This document shows positions 1-8,772 of a stretch of 64,000 nucleotides of DNA, piece after piece. The translations under genes were made by a program, and so were the position numbers. The DNA is taken from NCBI RefSeq assembly GCF_018449545.1, contig NZ_JAAVUR010000003.1:62001-126000 (forward strand). Direction: 5' to 3'. Under the pieces are notes generated by a model. It was not told the DNA's origin. It saw only the letters and a program-made list of their open reading frames with translations, and ran no database searches. Each line of letters begins with the position of its first letter. Positions within the stretch are counted from its first letter, which is position 1. This stretch comes from Granulicella sp. dw_53 (GTDB lineage: Bacteria > Acidobacteriota > Terriglobia > Terriglobales > Acidobacteriaceae).

Positions 1-1632
1 TCCCTTGGTCCAGGAAATATTGTCCGTAAACTGATATAGATTTTCGATCGTCGAAGCGGGGGTATTGGTATCAGGCCCGTAATTGATCTGACCTTGATCG
101 ATAAACAACAGATTAGGAAATGCAGTTAAACCCGGGTAGGTGAAAGAACCCGCAGGATTGGGATTTAGAAAGCGATGAACTCCGAGGCGGACTTCATTGG
201 TCAAATTCGCCGTAAACGTGTGAAATTCGCTGAGCGTAGCGAGATGACTAATGAAAGGCTGCGGAGTATAGAAGGCTGGGAGTGATGCGAACGTGTCGGG
301 TCTCGGATTATCGCTATAAAGATATCGTACACGGAGACTGTCCTTAGGGGAGATCGTCCAATCCGCACTGGTCGTCAGAACCTTCGTAAGATTTTTTGAG
401 GGTCCGTTAATATTGAAGTTACCTACAGGAATATCCAGTCGGTTCTGCGAGCCGAACACTGGCTGAGTGCTTACACCAGCATATGGAAGTATCCCTTGCT
501 TAGCCGTATCGCTATAGATAGCTATCGTCTGCGGACCCGTTGGCTGGTTGAAGCAAGCACCATCGTTCGCTGCGTCGACCTGGTTCGTCACCGCTGGAGT
601 GTACTTGGCAAGCTGGGAAAGATTATTCGCGTTCAGGTTATAGGCTCCGGCAACCGCGTTGAGCTGTGCAAAACCCGCCACGGTCGGGACGCAAACAACA
701 TTTTGAATGACGCTATTGGTCGTATGTCGCTCGAAATTGACGAAGAAGAACAACTTATCATTCAGGATTGGTCCCCCTAGTTGGGCACCATATCGATTGT
801 CGTCTAATCCTGGATTCGGTATCTTCTGCCCAGCCGAAGCATTCTCCGCATTTAGATTGCGGTTTTGAAAATACTCGTAGACCTTTCCGTGAAACTTGTT
901 GGTTCCATGGATGACGTTCACATTGAACTGACCTCCGGACGAATGTCCGAACTCAGGCGAAAATTGATTCGTAATTAGCGAAAACTCGCCCACCGCGTCG
1001 TTGGGAACATTGATAAGCGGCCCGGTCAGCGATTTATCGTTGTTATCAATACCTTCTAGAGTGAAGTTATTGTTACGTGGACGCTGGCCTCCAACTGATG
1101 GTCCCGCCCCGATTCCAATACCACCCGTCGATGCCACATTGGGACTCAAAAGGGAGACGTTCAGAACACCGTTGAGGCCGGTAGTCGCACTCGGCAAGGT
1201 AGACAATTCTTGAGTCCCGAAGGTCTGCGTCAGGTTCGTCGAAGTCGTATCAAGGTTGGCCGCCGCCTCCGCTGATACATCGACACTTGAATTCGAGCCG
1301 CTCGGAGCGAGGGTAAGGGTCACATTGGATCTCTTGTTCAAATCGATGCGGACGTTCTTCAGCGTGTAGACCGCAAATCCCTGCGCCGATGCGCTCACGT
1401 TGTAGTTGCCCGGCAGCAGGTTCGAGATACGGATGTCACCTGCGGACGATCCCGTAATCGTTGTCGTAACGCCGGTATCGACGTTGGTCACTTCGACCGT
1501 CGCGCCTGCAATGACTGCTCCAGTCTCGTCCACGATCTTGCCCGTCAAGTCGCCGCTGGTAGCCTGCCCCAGTGCCATCCCCGCGGTTAGCAATAAAACT
1601 CCAAACATACCTGGTAGGTATATGCGTCTCAT
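1..1632 (-). CDS. TonB-dependent receptor, Oar-like (partial, runs off left edge)
   Basis: The minus strand is open without a stop from the ATG at 1632 to base 1, about 544 residues, so only the N-terminal half is present. It begins with a signal peptide (MRRIYLPGMFGVLLLT, then GMALGQA). A carboxypeptidase-regulatory-like beta-sandwich follows (GKIVDETGAVIAGATVEV, then NLLPGNYNVSASAQGF). Next comes a plug-like region with GGQRPRNNNFTLEGIDNND and the stretch FSPEFGHSSGGQFNVNVIHG, the usual layout of acidobacterial Oar-like outer-membrane receptors. A GGGAG Shine-Dalgarno lies about 8 nt before the ATG. The substrate cannot be told. Nearby chitin genes make an oligosaccharide receptor possible, but this is only context. 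Confidence 0.9.
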   Translation of the reverse strand, partial: MRRIYLPGMFGVLLLTAGMALGQATSGDLTGKIVDETGAVIAGATVEVTNVDTGVTTTITGSSAGDIRISNLLPGNYNVSASAQGFAVYTLKNVRIDLNKRSNVTLTLAPSGSNSSVDVSAEAAANLDTTSTNLTQTFGTQELSTLPSATTGLNGVLNVSLLSPNVASTGGIGIGAGPSVGGQRPRNNNFTLEGIDNNDKSLTGPLINVPNDAVGEFSLITNQFSPEFGHSSGGQFNVNVIHGTNKFHGKVYEYFQNRNLNAENASAGQKIPNPGLDDNRYGAQLGGPILNDKLFFFVNFERHTTNSVIQNVVCVPTVAGFAQLNAVAGAYNLNANNLSQLAKYTPAVTNQVDAANDGACFNQPTGPQTIAIYSDTAKQGILPYAGVSTQPVFGSQNRLDIPVGNFNINGPSKNLTKVLTTSADWTISPKDSLRVRYLYSDNPRPDTFASLPAFYTPQPFISHLATLSEFHTFTANLTNEVRLGVHRFLNPNPAGSFTYPGLTAFPNLLFIDQGQINYGPDTNTPASTIENLYQFTDNISWTKG

Positions 1633-2138
1633 TAAATGCTCTCCCTTAAAAAAGACTTCTATCGATATATCTCCGTTCGGCGCAAAATGCCCTCTCAAAA
1701 GCGGGCGGCAACTGCAGTGCTTGCTCGACTGCACCGACGGCATAAGATCGGATGATTGAACTGCACCCATCAGGACACATCTCTGATGACGGCAACCATC
1801 CAAAAACAGACGTGTAGCGTTATCGCTTCACGAACATGTAGCTCTGTAATAATCTTAAAAACATCTAAATAGGATTTATTCCCGTTTGCAAATTTCGCCA
1901 ATCCCTGGACCCGGAGCGTCGCTCCAACTCTGCGACGATCGCTTAAGAGCGCCCATCGCGAGTTCGATAAGGCCTATCTAAAAGCAACCATAGAGATTAA
2001 ACGGTCGTATTCGCGGCGTGAGGCAATGCCAAAGGAGATCGACCTTCACCTCCAGCGTTATGCATTTTCCTCAGCAAAATCGCATGTCAAGCCCCTTAAA
2101 TATCTAACTGGCTCAAAACAAAGCGAATAACTTAAATA

Positions 2139-2151
2139 AAAGTGGCACTTT
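2139..2151. promoter_or_regulatory. Short palindrome, candidate operator (AAAGTG-G-CACTTT)
   Basis: A 13-bp palindrome in AT-rich DNA. Read as its reverse complement, the surrounding bases nearly repeat a second site at 4752-4762 (shared core ACTAAAGTGCCACTT). The two sites flank the hexosaminidase gene in opposite orientation. This suggests a common DNA-binding protein; the regulator is unknown. Confidence 0.4.
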
Positions 2152-2220
2152 AGTTTTAGTGAAATCGATAAAATTGAAATAGAAGAAAAACGAAGTTCGA
2201 AGCAGCAGTAACTACGAGAC

Positions 2221-2245
2221 AGGCCCGGCCCAAAAAGCCGGGCCT
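2221..2245. terminator. GC-rich hairpin, putative terminator
   Basis: A perfect 9-bp stem (AGGCCCGGC / GCCGGGCCT) with a 7-nt loop CCAAAAA, about 200 nt beyond the hexosaminidase stop. There is no clear T-run on either side, so it may be a processing or attenuating hairpin rather than a classical intrinsic terminator. Confidence 0.5.
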
Positions 2246-2447
2246 TCGCAATTAACCGAATGCTCGCCAGTGGATCCATCAGGTCCAAAGCCAAGCCTCT
2301 TCATTCGAAGAATTTAAGCAAGAAACCCGGGGGAGGGGGGTCCACACCATGACGACGATGCCAACCGCCACCAGTGCCACCTCCTCACTGACGCCGCCAT
2401 TGCGGCAGCACACCCTCCAGGGAGAGCACAATGTCTTAGCGGTGAAT

Positions 2448-4499
2448 CTATTGAGTCTTGATTGCCTGTACTAGCGTTGCCACACCCGGGACGATCATGT
2501 TCACCAGAACGGCTACCGGTTTCTCAAGCTCCTTGAGTGCGGATAGCTGTTCCCTCTTCTTTTCGGTGCTTACTGGTACAGTATTTTCCAAGGTGTCGAG
2601 GGCGAGTAAACCGATTGTGGCTATTTGAGAGAGATTGTGCGATAGCGGTACTAATTCGTCTGTCAATGCAGAGTTCGCCAGCGAGGGCCGGAGAGCCGCA
2701 TCGTTATCTCGCCACAACGTCAGCCACTGACGCGCCTTTTGCCAATCTCCGGGGGTAGCTCTTCCGTTTGCGATTCGCTTGGCAATTTCATTGAACTCCC
2801 TTGCCGTGTCGCTTTCGGGAGGAACCGTATCGACAAGTCGATTCAGAGGAGAAAAGACGTCGTAGGAATTCAACCCTTCTCGAGCGTAATCCCTGGGTGG
2901 CTGCACCACACTCGCAAGGACTTGTAGAACTGCTGGATCGGTATCGCTGCTCAAGCGCCTTAGCATCTGCTCGCGGACACTCAGATATGGCAAACCGTAA
3001 TATGCCAGCTTTTGTGAGAGCGTATTGAGACGTTGGTATATGGAGCTGAAGTCTCTTACATCCTGAGTCGACCAAAGCCGCTCTGCGATGGCGGCGGTTC
3101 GCGGCCAGATTCGGCCGTTTATGTTCTCAGGGCTGACATACTCCGTCCACATCGTCGCTTCCCCGCCCAGGATATTTGCTGTTTGCGTTGGGGTGAGCGT
3201 GGTCGTGCCGTTCACGAGAGGATCCACGGCGTAATGATCGGCTGCCGATTGATTCAGGTCGATATAGTAACCTGCCGACAAAATCCCGCGATAGCCGCGG
3301 CGCGCAGCCTCTGCCAGAGAGTCCTGGCCGCGCCACGACTGGATAACAACATCGCGAGGCGTATCTGGCTGTAACACCTCATCCCAACCCACCGTAATTT
3401 TGTGATGGGCGGTGACGAGCTTCTGCACCTTACCGGTAAAGTAGGCCTGCAAAGCAGCGCTATCCTGGATATGGTGCGTTTGCATGTACTGCTTGATGCG
3501 TGGGTTCGCGTCCCATTCCTTCCCGTTGCATTCATCTCCACCTATGTGGAAGTAAGCATCTGGAAATAACGCGGTCATCTCCAGAATGAACCGGTCGAGA
3601 AAGCGGTAGGTGCTCTCGCGGGTAGGATCCATCGCCGGGTCAAAGACTCCCCAGTGCCGCTCAATCTGGTACGGTCCGCTGCCACTCGCCAGATCGGGAT
3701 ATCCGACGAACCACGATGTCGCGTGACCTGGCATGTCGAACTCCGGGACGACCCGAATGCCACGGTCGCGAGCGTAGTTGAGAATGCCTCGAACCTGATC
3801 CTGCGTGTAGTACAGACCGTCCGAACCTCTTTCGTGCAGCAAGGGAAAGGTCTTGCTCTCAATACGGAAGCCCTGATCTTCGGAGAGATGCCAGTGCAAG
3901 ACATTCATCTTCACTGCCTCCATACCATCGAGGTTCTGCCGGATTACATCGAGCGGCATAAAGTGCCTTCCTGCATCGATCATCAGTCCGCGCCAGGGAA
4001 AGCACGGCTTGTCATCGATTGTCACTGCTGCGACCGCAAAGCCTTCCGGGGTACTGTGGACCAGTTGAAGAAAAGTTTGCAGTCCGTGCAGCACGCCGAG
4101 AGGATTAGGCGCAGTTAGGAGTGCCGCATTGGGCTTGATCTCCAGATGGTATGACTCATCTTCACCAAGCTGCTGGACCGGTGCACTTGGTCCGGAGGTC
4201 TTGATGACGAGCCTCGCTCGGCTATAGGGCGGGACGGGGACCTCGGAGATTCCTGTTTCGCGGGACAGGATGGCTAAGAACCGCGTTCTCGCTCGTTCGA
4301 GGCGTGGTTCAGTATGTCCCTCGAATACAACTTGCAAGCCATGATCGATCAGCAGACTCCCTGATCCTTGTGCCGCAGTCGCCGGGAGAGGAATGACAGG
4401 AAGCTGTGTCTTCGCTCCTGCGAACGAATTGCTGCCAGATAGTGCCAGATAGAAGATCAAAGTTGCCCAACCCGTACGCATCACACCTGACTTAAACAT
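2448..4499 (-). CDS. Secreted beta-N-acetylhexosaminidase, GH20
   Basis: A 683-residue enzyme predicted to remove terminal N-acetylhexosamine from chitin oligosaccharides or glycans. It has an N-terminal signal peptide (hydrophobic WATLIFYLALSGSNSFAGA). A GH20 N-terminal beta/alpha domain spans about residues 35-160, then the catalytic barrel. The barrel shows WRGLMIDAGRHF, NVLHWHLSEDQGFR, PEFDMPGHATSW and the catalytic Asp-Glu pair in HIGGDE (about residues 322-323), plus VGWDEV and GGEATMWTE. The last 150 residues are a helical extension seen in larger GH20 enzymes. AAAGG precedes the ATG. It sits downstream of a TonB receptor and a chitinase on the same strand, consistent with chitin breakdown. 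Function is firm from motifs; the natural substrate is inferred. Confidence 0.95.
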   Translation of the reverse strand: MFKSGVMRTGWATLIFYLALSGSNSFAGAKTQLPVIPLPATAAQGSGSLLIDHGLQVVFEGHTEPRLERARTRFLAILSRETGISEVPVPPYSRARLVIKTSGPSAPVQQLGEDESYHLEIKPNAALLTAPNPLGVLHGLQTFLQLVHSTPEGFAVAAVTIDDKPCFPWRGLMIDAGRHFMPLDVIRQNLDGMEAVKMNVLHWHLSEDQGFRIESKTFPLLHERGSDGLYYTQDQVRGILNYARDRGIRVVPEFDMPGHATSWFVGYPDLASGSGPYQIERHWGVFDPAMDPTRESTYRFLDRFILEMTALFPDAYFHIGGDECNGKEWDANPRIKQYMQTHHIQDSAALQAYFTGKVQKLVTAHHKITVGWDEVLQPDTPRDVVIQSWRGQDSLAEAARRGYRGILSAGYYIDLNQSAADHYAVDPLVNGTTTLTPTQTANILGGEATMWTEYVSPENINGRIWPRTAAIAERLWSTQDVRDFSSIYQRLNTLSQKLAYYGLPYLSVREQMLRRLSSDTDPAVLQVLASVVQPPRDYAREGLNSYDVFSPLNRLVDTVPPESDTAREFNEIAKRIANGRATPGDWQKARQWLTLWRDNDAALRPSLANSALTDELVPLSHNLSQIATIGLLALDTLENTVPVSTEKKREQLSALKELEKPVAVLVNMIVPGVATLVQAIKTQ

Positions 4500-4751
4500 G
4501 GCACCTTTCTTCGTTGCAGAGGCGTCTAGTACGTCTGTTAGGTCTTCTCACAACGCTACTCGGAGGGGACCCCTCCCCCCTCCCTTCCATGAAGCCGTTA
4601 TTATCTGCGGCTTGCGAATAATGGAGACGGCAAAATCCAGACAACAAATCAGTTGCAGCTAAATATGAGGAAACAAAGGAGATGGGTTGGAATTAATCCA
4701 TGCCGCACTCTTATTGTTTCTAGTTCTATTTTACTTAGCTGGCTATAACTA

Positions 4752-4762
4752 AAGTGCCACTT
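4752..4762. promoter_or_regulatory. Short palindrome, candidate operator (AAGTG-C-CACTT)
   Basis: An 11-bp palindrome inside a longer imperfect inverted repeat (TAACTAAAGTG and CACTTAGTTA). It lies about 250 bp upstream of the hexosaminidase start and matches the site at 2139-2151 in inverted orientation, so it may control this gene. The ROK repressor gene in the same locus is one candidate regulator, but nothing here proves it. Confidence 0.4.
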
Positions 4763-4960
4763 AGTTAGGGTTTTTCTTTGTTAGATAAATTCTTTGGGTG
4801 CTTGCGTTTAAAGTAATAGCGCTAAGCGTAAGTGTTTTTGGGGGCTTGACAGCGTGAGAACCTCGTTCGGCAAGCAGGGCCTCTCATGGGAGCGCTGATC
4901 AGGTTTTCGCATAGAACTTTTGAGTAGTAGTAGTTATGTTGCGTTTCGTCGATTCAATTC

Positions 4961-4997
4961 GAGGCAAGGCCGAAGCTTGCGCTCCGACCTTGTCCTC
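4961..4997. terminator. Imperfect long hairpin after receptor gene, putative terminator
   Basis: The arms GAGGCAAGGCCGAAGC and GCTCCGACCTTGTCCTC pair with one bulged base and GT-type mismatches. It is placed 17 nt past the receptor stop codon. No T-run follows on the minus strand. Confidence 0.5.
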
Positions 4998-5013
4998 AGT
5001 TTAGGGGGAGAGG

Positions 5014-8000
5014 TTAGAAGTAGAACTTTCCACTGAACTGCATCGTGCGTGGCGCATGAGCGCTTGTGGCTTGTCCAAAGGTACCGTTTCCGATGCCAGT
5101 ATCTATGAGCCAAAAATTAGTATGGTTGAAGAGGTTGAAGGCCTCAGCGCGCATCTGAAGGTTGATGTTTTCGCTGAAGCTGAAGTTCTTCAGCAAGCCG
5201 AGATCGATCTTTTCCATACCTGGACTCAAGATGTTTCCAACCTTGCTGCTGCCGAAGTGTCCCTGGGCTGTAGCGAAAGAATCGGTAGTGAACCATTGGG
5301 ACTGAGTTTTGGTCAGGTGAATTGCAGAGACCTGATCAGGACGAGGAGAGACATCTGCGTTCGGACTTACCATGCCCAGACCGCCGAGAGTAGTTCCTGG
5401 CGCTCTGTCTGCTGCGCATACGTTCGGGTTATCGGTATCCAAGACACAGGCGAATGGATCAACTTTCTGATAGGCGTTTGTCGATAGCCCCGAGTTCAGA
5501 GAGACGATGCCCGAAAGTTCCCAGCCGCCAAGCGCATGTCCAGTCAGGCCGTGCTGCTCGCGGAAGAATGGCTCCTTATAGACGAAGTTGGAGATGAAGA
5601 TCTGTGGTTGATTTAGACCGGATGGTCCGTAATCAAGCTTCGGATTATAGGCATAGGTGTTGGCACTGCCGGGAGGACCGCTAAGAGCTCCGCCTGTGCT
5701 GGGCGTGCCGCGATCGTTCCACTGATCGGTCAGATTCTTAGACCAGGTGTAGGAGATTCCTAATGTCAGGTCTCGTCTGGTCCGATGATTCAGCGATACC
5801 TGTAGCGAGTTATAGTTGGCGGTGAAGACGGGTACCCTGCTATGGAAGTATGAATAGCCAAGATAGGGACGAAGGTTATTGAGGGGAACATCGGGATTTG
5901 CTTCCCGTGTGGCCAGCGTGGGTATGTTTGTATCCAGTTCGCCCAGCATGTGCCGGGACTCTGAACCAACATACGCGATCTCCAAGATGGTCGTAGAGGC
6001 CAGTTGCTGCTGCAATGAAAGGTTGAAGGCTGCATACGAGGGGACCTTGAAGGTGGGAGTACCCGTTGTTGTCAGTCCGTTCGGCCCGAGAGGCGGAGGT
6101 GCGGCAGAGCCAACTCCCAGCGGGTTGTCGAACGATCCGTTGACGATGGTCGTGGTCTGCACCAGAGGCGGATCGCCGAATGCATTCTGCTCCCAAGTGC
6201 CGTCGAGCGTGCGATCGAAGAACAGACCGAAGCCGCCGCGGAGAACCGTCTTGCCCTCTCCGTAGAGAGAGTAGGCAAAGCCGAGACGAGGTCCGAAGTT
6301 CCAGTTGTTATTGGGGTTCACGAGGTTGCCATAGGGAGAGCAAGTAACCTGCGCAGAGATAGTCTGAGCTGCGTTGCAGGCAGCGCCCTGCGGGAAGATC
6401 AGCCCGTTGGCGTATGTCGCAGGCGTGTAGGCTTGCCCGGAGACAAAGTTTCCAGTGTTGTCCAGAGCCGGGGCCTGAGTCGATTTGTATACCGACGGAT
6501 CAAAGTTGGTCAGCGTATTCTTCGCATCCGAAGGGGATGGGAATCGTGTCCAGCGAAGACCTAGATTTACAGTCAGCCTGCGGTTCACCTTCCAGTCATC
6601 CTGAACAAATGCTTCGGTATTCCAAAAGCGCAGATCCGGAATGATGTCTCGGCTGGCTTGCGAGTACTGGAAAGCATTGCCCAGCAGGAAGTCTCCCCAG
6701 GTATTGAAGGTGAAGTTTGGGTTACCCACAGAGGCGTTCTCGGTCTTCAACATCTGTTGCGCCGTAAAGCCTGCGCGCAAGGTGTGATTGCCGAGCGTCA
6801 CCGAGAAGTTATCAAAGATATTCCGATCCAGATTGCGCTCATTGTATGGAGCACTGCCTTGCGACACGCCTGTGACGGATCCATCCAAGATCGTCACGCT
6901 CGGGATGCGTCCATAGGGATCGGGGTTGGCGAGATTGTTAGTCAGCGAAGAAAGAACGTCGGGCGAGTTTGCTGGGCCGGAGAGCTTGCCGTTGATTGTT
7001 CCTTGCGAGTAGGCAAACTCCACCTCGTTTACCATCTTCGGGGAGATCGTCCAGGTTAGGTTAGCCACCACATTCTTACCAGGGGCATTGATGCCGACGC
7101 TTACGAGTCCCGGATAGTTAGCCCCTCCCCACAGTCCAGTAGGAAGGTTGCTGGGAGCGTCGTCCTGCATGCCGCGTGCGAAGAAATGCAGCTTGTCGTT
7201 GAAGTAGTGGTCTATACGAACCAAGTCTTGGCGGAAGTTATTCAGTGTAGAGAAAGACGTGATCTGACCACCATTGGTAAAGTTGGTCTGGGGATTGATG
7301 TTTGTGTAGTTAGCCACGTTCTTACTGAAGATCTGCGCCAGGTATACCTTCGAGTTCGCGCTATAGCAGGAAGGATTGATCGTACCGACGCCGCCCGTGA
7401 CGGTACTTGGGTCAAACGGAGTCCATCCGGTGATGCAACCTGCCGGCGCACTGAGCTGATTCGCGGAGAAGAACGAGCCGGCCAGCTCCGCAGTAGTAGG
7501 TGCGGCTACGTTGTTCGACGAGGGGCTAGTGATCTTACGCCACTCCTCTGACCAGAAGAAGAAGGTCTTCTTCCTATCCGCGTTGTAGACGTGCGGAATA
7601 AAGATAGGTCCGCCTAAGGTAAAGCCAAAGTTATTGTAGTGATCCGGTGCGCGCGGAAGACCTTGCTGTTTGTTGAAGTAGGTGTTTGCTTCGGTGTTCG
7701 CCGTGCGCACAAACTCGTAAGCCGAGCCATGAAACGAGCTGGTGCCGGAGCGAGTGGCGACCAGAACCTGGCCGCCTCCGCTGCGTCCGAAACTGGCGTC
7801 GTAGGAGCTTCGCTCCAGCGTAAACTCCTGGATGGCGTCGATGCTGGGGATGTTGAGCAGGGTGGAATTTGAGCCGCTGTCGTTGATGTCCGCACCGTCC
7901 ACCGACCAGTTATTTGCGGTAGTACGTGCGCCGTTGACGGAGATGGAGGACACGCTGTTGAGTCCGCCAAAACCAGGCTGATCGCCGAGCAGATTCACGA

Positions 8001-8589
8001 CGCCTGGTTGCAGCGTAACCAACTGTTGAAAGTTACGATTGACTAACTCCAACTCGCGTACTTGCGTACCAGATATGGTCCCGGACTGAGAGCTGCTCGC
8101 AGTATCTACGCTCACCGGATTATCTTCTACCTCTACAGTCTGACTTTGGGATCCGATTGTTAGTTGTGCGTTCACTGTGCGTTTTTGCGCCACATTCAGG
8201 ACGACATTGCGCGCTGAGAATGTCGCGAAGCTCGGATACGAGATATTGACCGTATAGGTCCCTGCAGGGAGGTTGGTAGCGGTGTAGTTACCTGCGTCGT
8301 TTGATTGCGCGACGCGGGAGTTGCCACTTACTCCATTGAGTGTGATCAGGATCGTGGCATGCGAAATCGCTGCGCCGGTGGTGTCTGTGACGGTGCCGGT
8401 GAAGGTACCTGCCAGATCCTGTCCGCGCGTGGGCGAACAGAACATGAGCAAAATCGTTATCAACAAAAGCAGGTATGAGTGCGCCTTGTTGGGTCTTATT
8501 TTCTTTGCATTCGAGACGAACACGGCTTCTGTACGCAACATTGAACTGTTGAATCTCGTCGAACAAACCGCGGACTCTGTTTTTAGCAT
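5014..8589 (-). CDS. TonB-dependent receptor, Oar-like (1191 aa)
   Basis: A large outer-membrane receptor for energised uptake of a ligand. After a signal-anchor-like segment (LLLLITILLMFCSPTRGQD, about residues 40-58) comes a carboxypeptidase-regulatory-like domain (TDTTGAAISHATILITLNG, then NLPAGTYTVNISYPSF). A plug with VRELELVNRNFQQLVTLQPG and SSISVNGARTTANNWSVDGAD follows, then a long beta-barrel ending in the C-terminal aromatic signal FSGKFYF. AGGAGAGG precedes the ATG. It lies between the chitinase and the hexosaminidase on the same strand, so chito-oligosaccharide uptake is the best guess. The hairpin at 8702-8739 separates it from the chitinase, so it probably has its own promoter. 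Confidence 0.93.
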   Translation of the reverse strand: MLKTESAVCSTRFNSSMLRTEAVFVSNAKKIRPNKAHSYLLLLITILLMFCSPTRGQDLAGTFTGTVTDTTGAAISHATILITLNGVSGNSRVAQSNDAGNYTATNLPAGTYTVNISYPSFATFSARNVVLNVAQKRTVNAQLTIGSQSQTVEVEDNPVSVDTASSSQSGTISGTQVRELELVNRNFQQLVTLQPGVVNLLGDQPGFGGLNSVSSISVNGARTTANNWSVDGADINDSGSNSTLLNIPSIDAIQEFTLERSSYDASFGRSGGGQVLVATRSGTSSFHGSAYEFVRTANTEANTYFNKQQGLPRAPDHYNNFGFTLGGPIFIPHVYNADRKKTFFFWSEEWRKITSPSSNNVAAPTTAELAGSFFSANQLSAPAGCITGWTPFDPSTVTGGVGTINPSCYSANSKVYLAQIFSKNVANYTNINPQTNFTNGGQITSFSTLNNFRQDLVRIDHYFNDKLHFFARGMQDDAPSNLPTGLWGGANYPGLVSVGINAPGKNVVANLTWTISPKMVNEVEFAYSQGTINGKLSGPANSPDVLSSLTNNLANPDPYGRIPSVTILDGSVTGVSQGSAPYNERNLDRNIFDNFSVTLGNHTLRAGFTAQQMLKTENASVGNPNFTFNTWGDFLLGNAFQYSQASRDIIPDLRFWNTEAFVQDDWKVNRRLTVNLGLRWTRFPSPSDAKNTLTNFDPSVYKSTQAPALDNTGNFVSGQAYTPATYANGLIFPQGAACNAAQTISAQVTCSPYGNLVNPNNNWNFGPRLGFAYSLYGEGKTVLRGGFGLFFDRTLDGTWEQNAFGDPPLVQTTTIVNGSFDNPLGVGSAAPPPLGPNGLTTTGTPTFKVPSYAAFNLSLQQQLASTTILEIAYVGSESRHMLGELDTNIPTLATREANPDVPLNNLRPYLGYSYFHSRVPVFTANYNSLQVSLNHRTRRDLTLGISYTWSKNLTDQWNDRGTPSTGGALSGPPGSANTYAYNPKLDYGPSGLNQPQIFISNFVYKEPFFREQHGLTGHALGGWELSGIVSLNSGLSTNAYQKVDPFACVLDTDNPNVCAADRAPGTTLGGLGMVSPNADVSPRPDQVSAIHLTKTQSQWFTTDSFATAQGHFGSSKVGNILSPGMEKIDLGLLKNFSFSENINLQMRAEAFNLFNHTNFWLIDTGIGNGTFGQATSAHAPRTMQFSGKFYF

Positions 8590-8701
8590 GGGGCCTCTCC
8601 TAGTTTTCCTAAAGCATTGCCATCTGAGGCAAGTATTCGTTTGTAACGCAAATGACTACGTTTTCCGCGCTACCGCTGGAGTTAGTCTCCAGTCGGTTTG
8701 A

Positions 8702-8739
8702 GCGCCAGTCAGATAGCGGCTACCCGCGATCTGACTGGC
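8702..8739. terminator. Strong 12-bp hairpin between chitinase and receptor
   Basis: Perfect arms CGCCAGTCAGAT and ATCTGACTGGCG enclose a 14-nt loop that can itself pair (AGCGG and CCGC). It lies 34 nt past the chitinase stop and upstream of the receptor start. This is the position of a terminator, though no T-run follows. Confidence 0.65.
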
Positions 8740-8772
8740 GATAACGACTCTCGTTGCATCTTCTACAGATCC

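Larger units (their letters stand above)
1633..2447. other. Intergenic region upstream of the left receptor
   Basis: No convincing gene. It should carry the promoter of the minus-strand receptor that starts at 1632. It also holds a short palindrome (2139-2151), a GC-rich hairpin (2221-2245) and a G-rich tract near 2325-2343. A 78-codon open frame on the minus strand has no ribosome-binding site or recognisable domain. Confidence 0.6.
4500..5013. other. Intergenic region between receptor and hexosaminidase
   Basis: No gene seen. It contains a C-rich tract (4565-4583), the second AAGTG-C-CACTT palindrome (4752-4762) and a hairpin just after the receptor stop (4961-4997). The hexosaminidase promoter should lie here. 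Confidence 0.6.

Noticed and set aside
2058..2294. 78-codon minus-strand ORF
   Set aside because: It runs through the hairpin and the palindrome and has no ribosome site.
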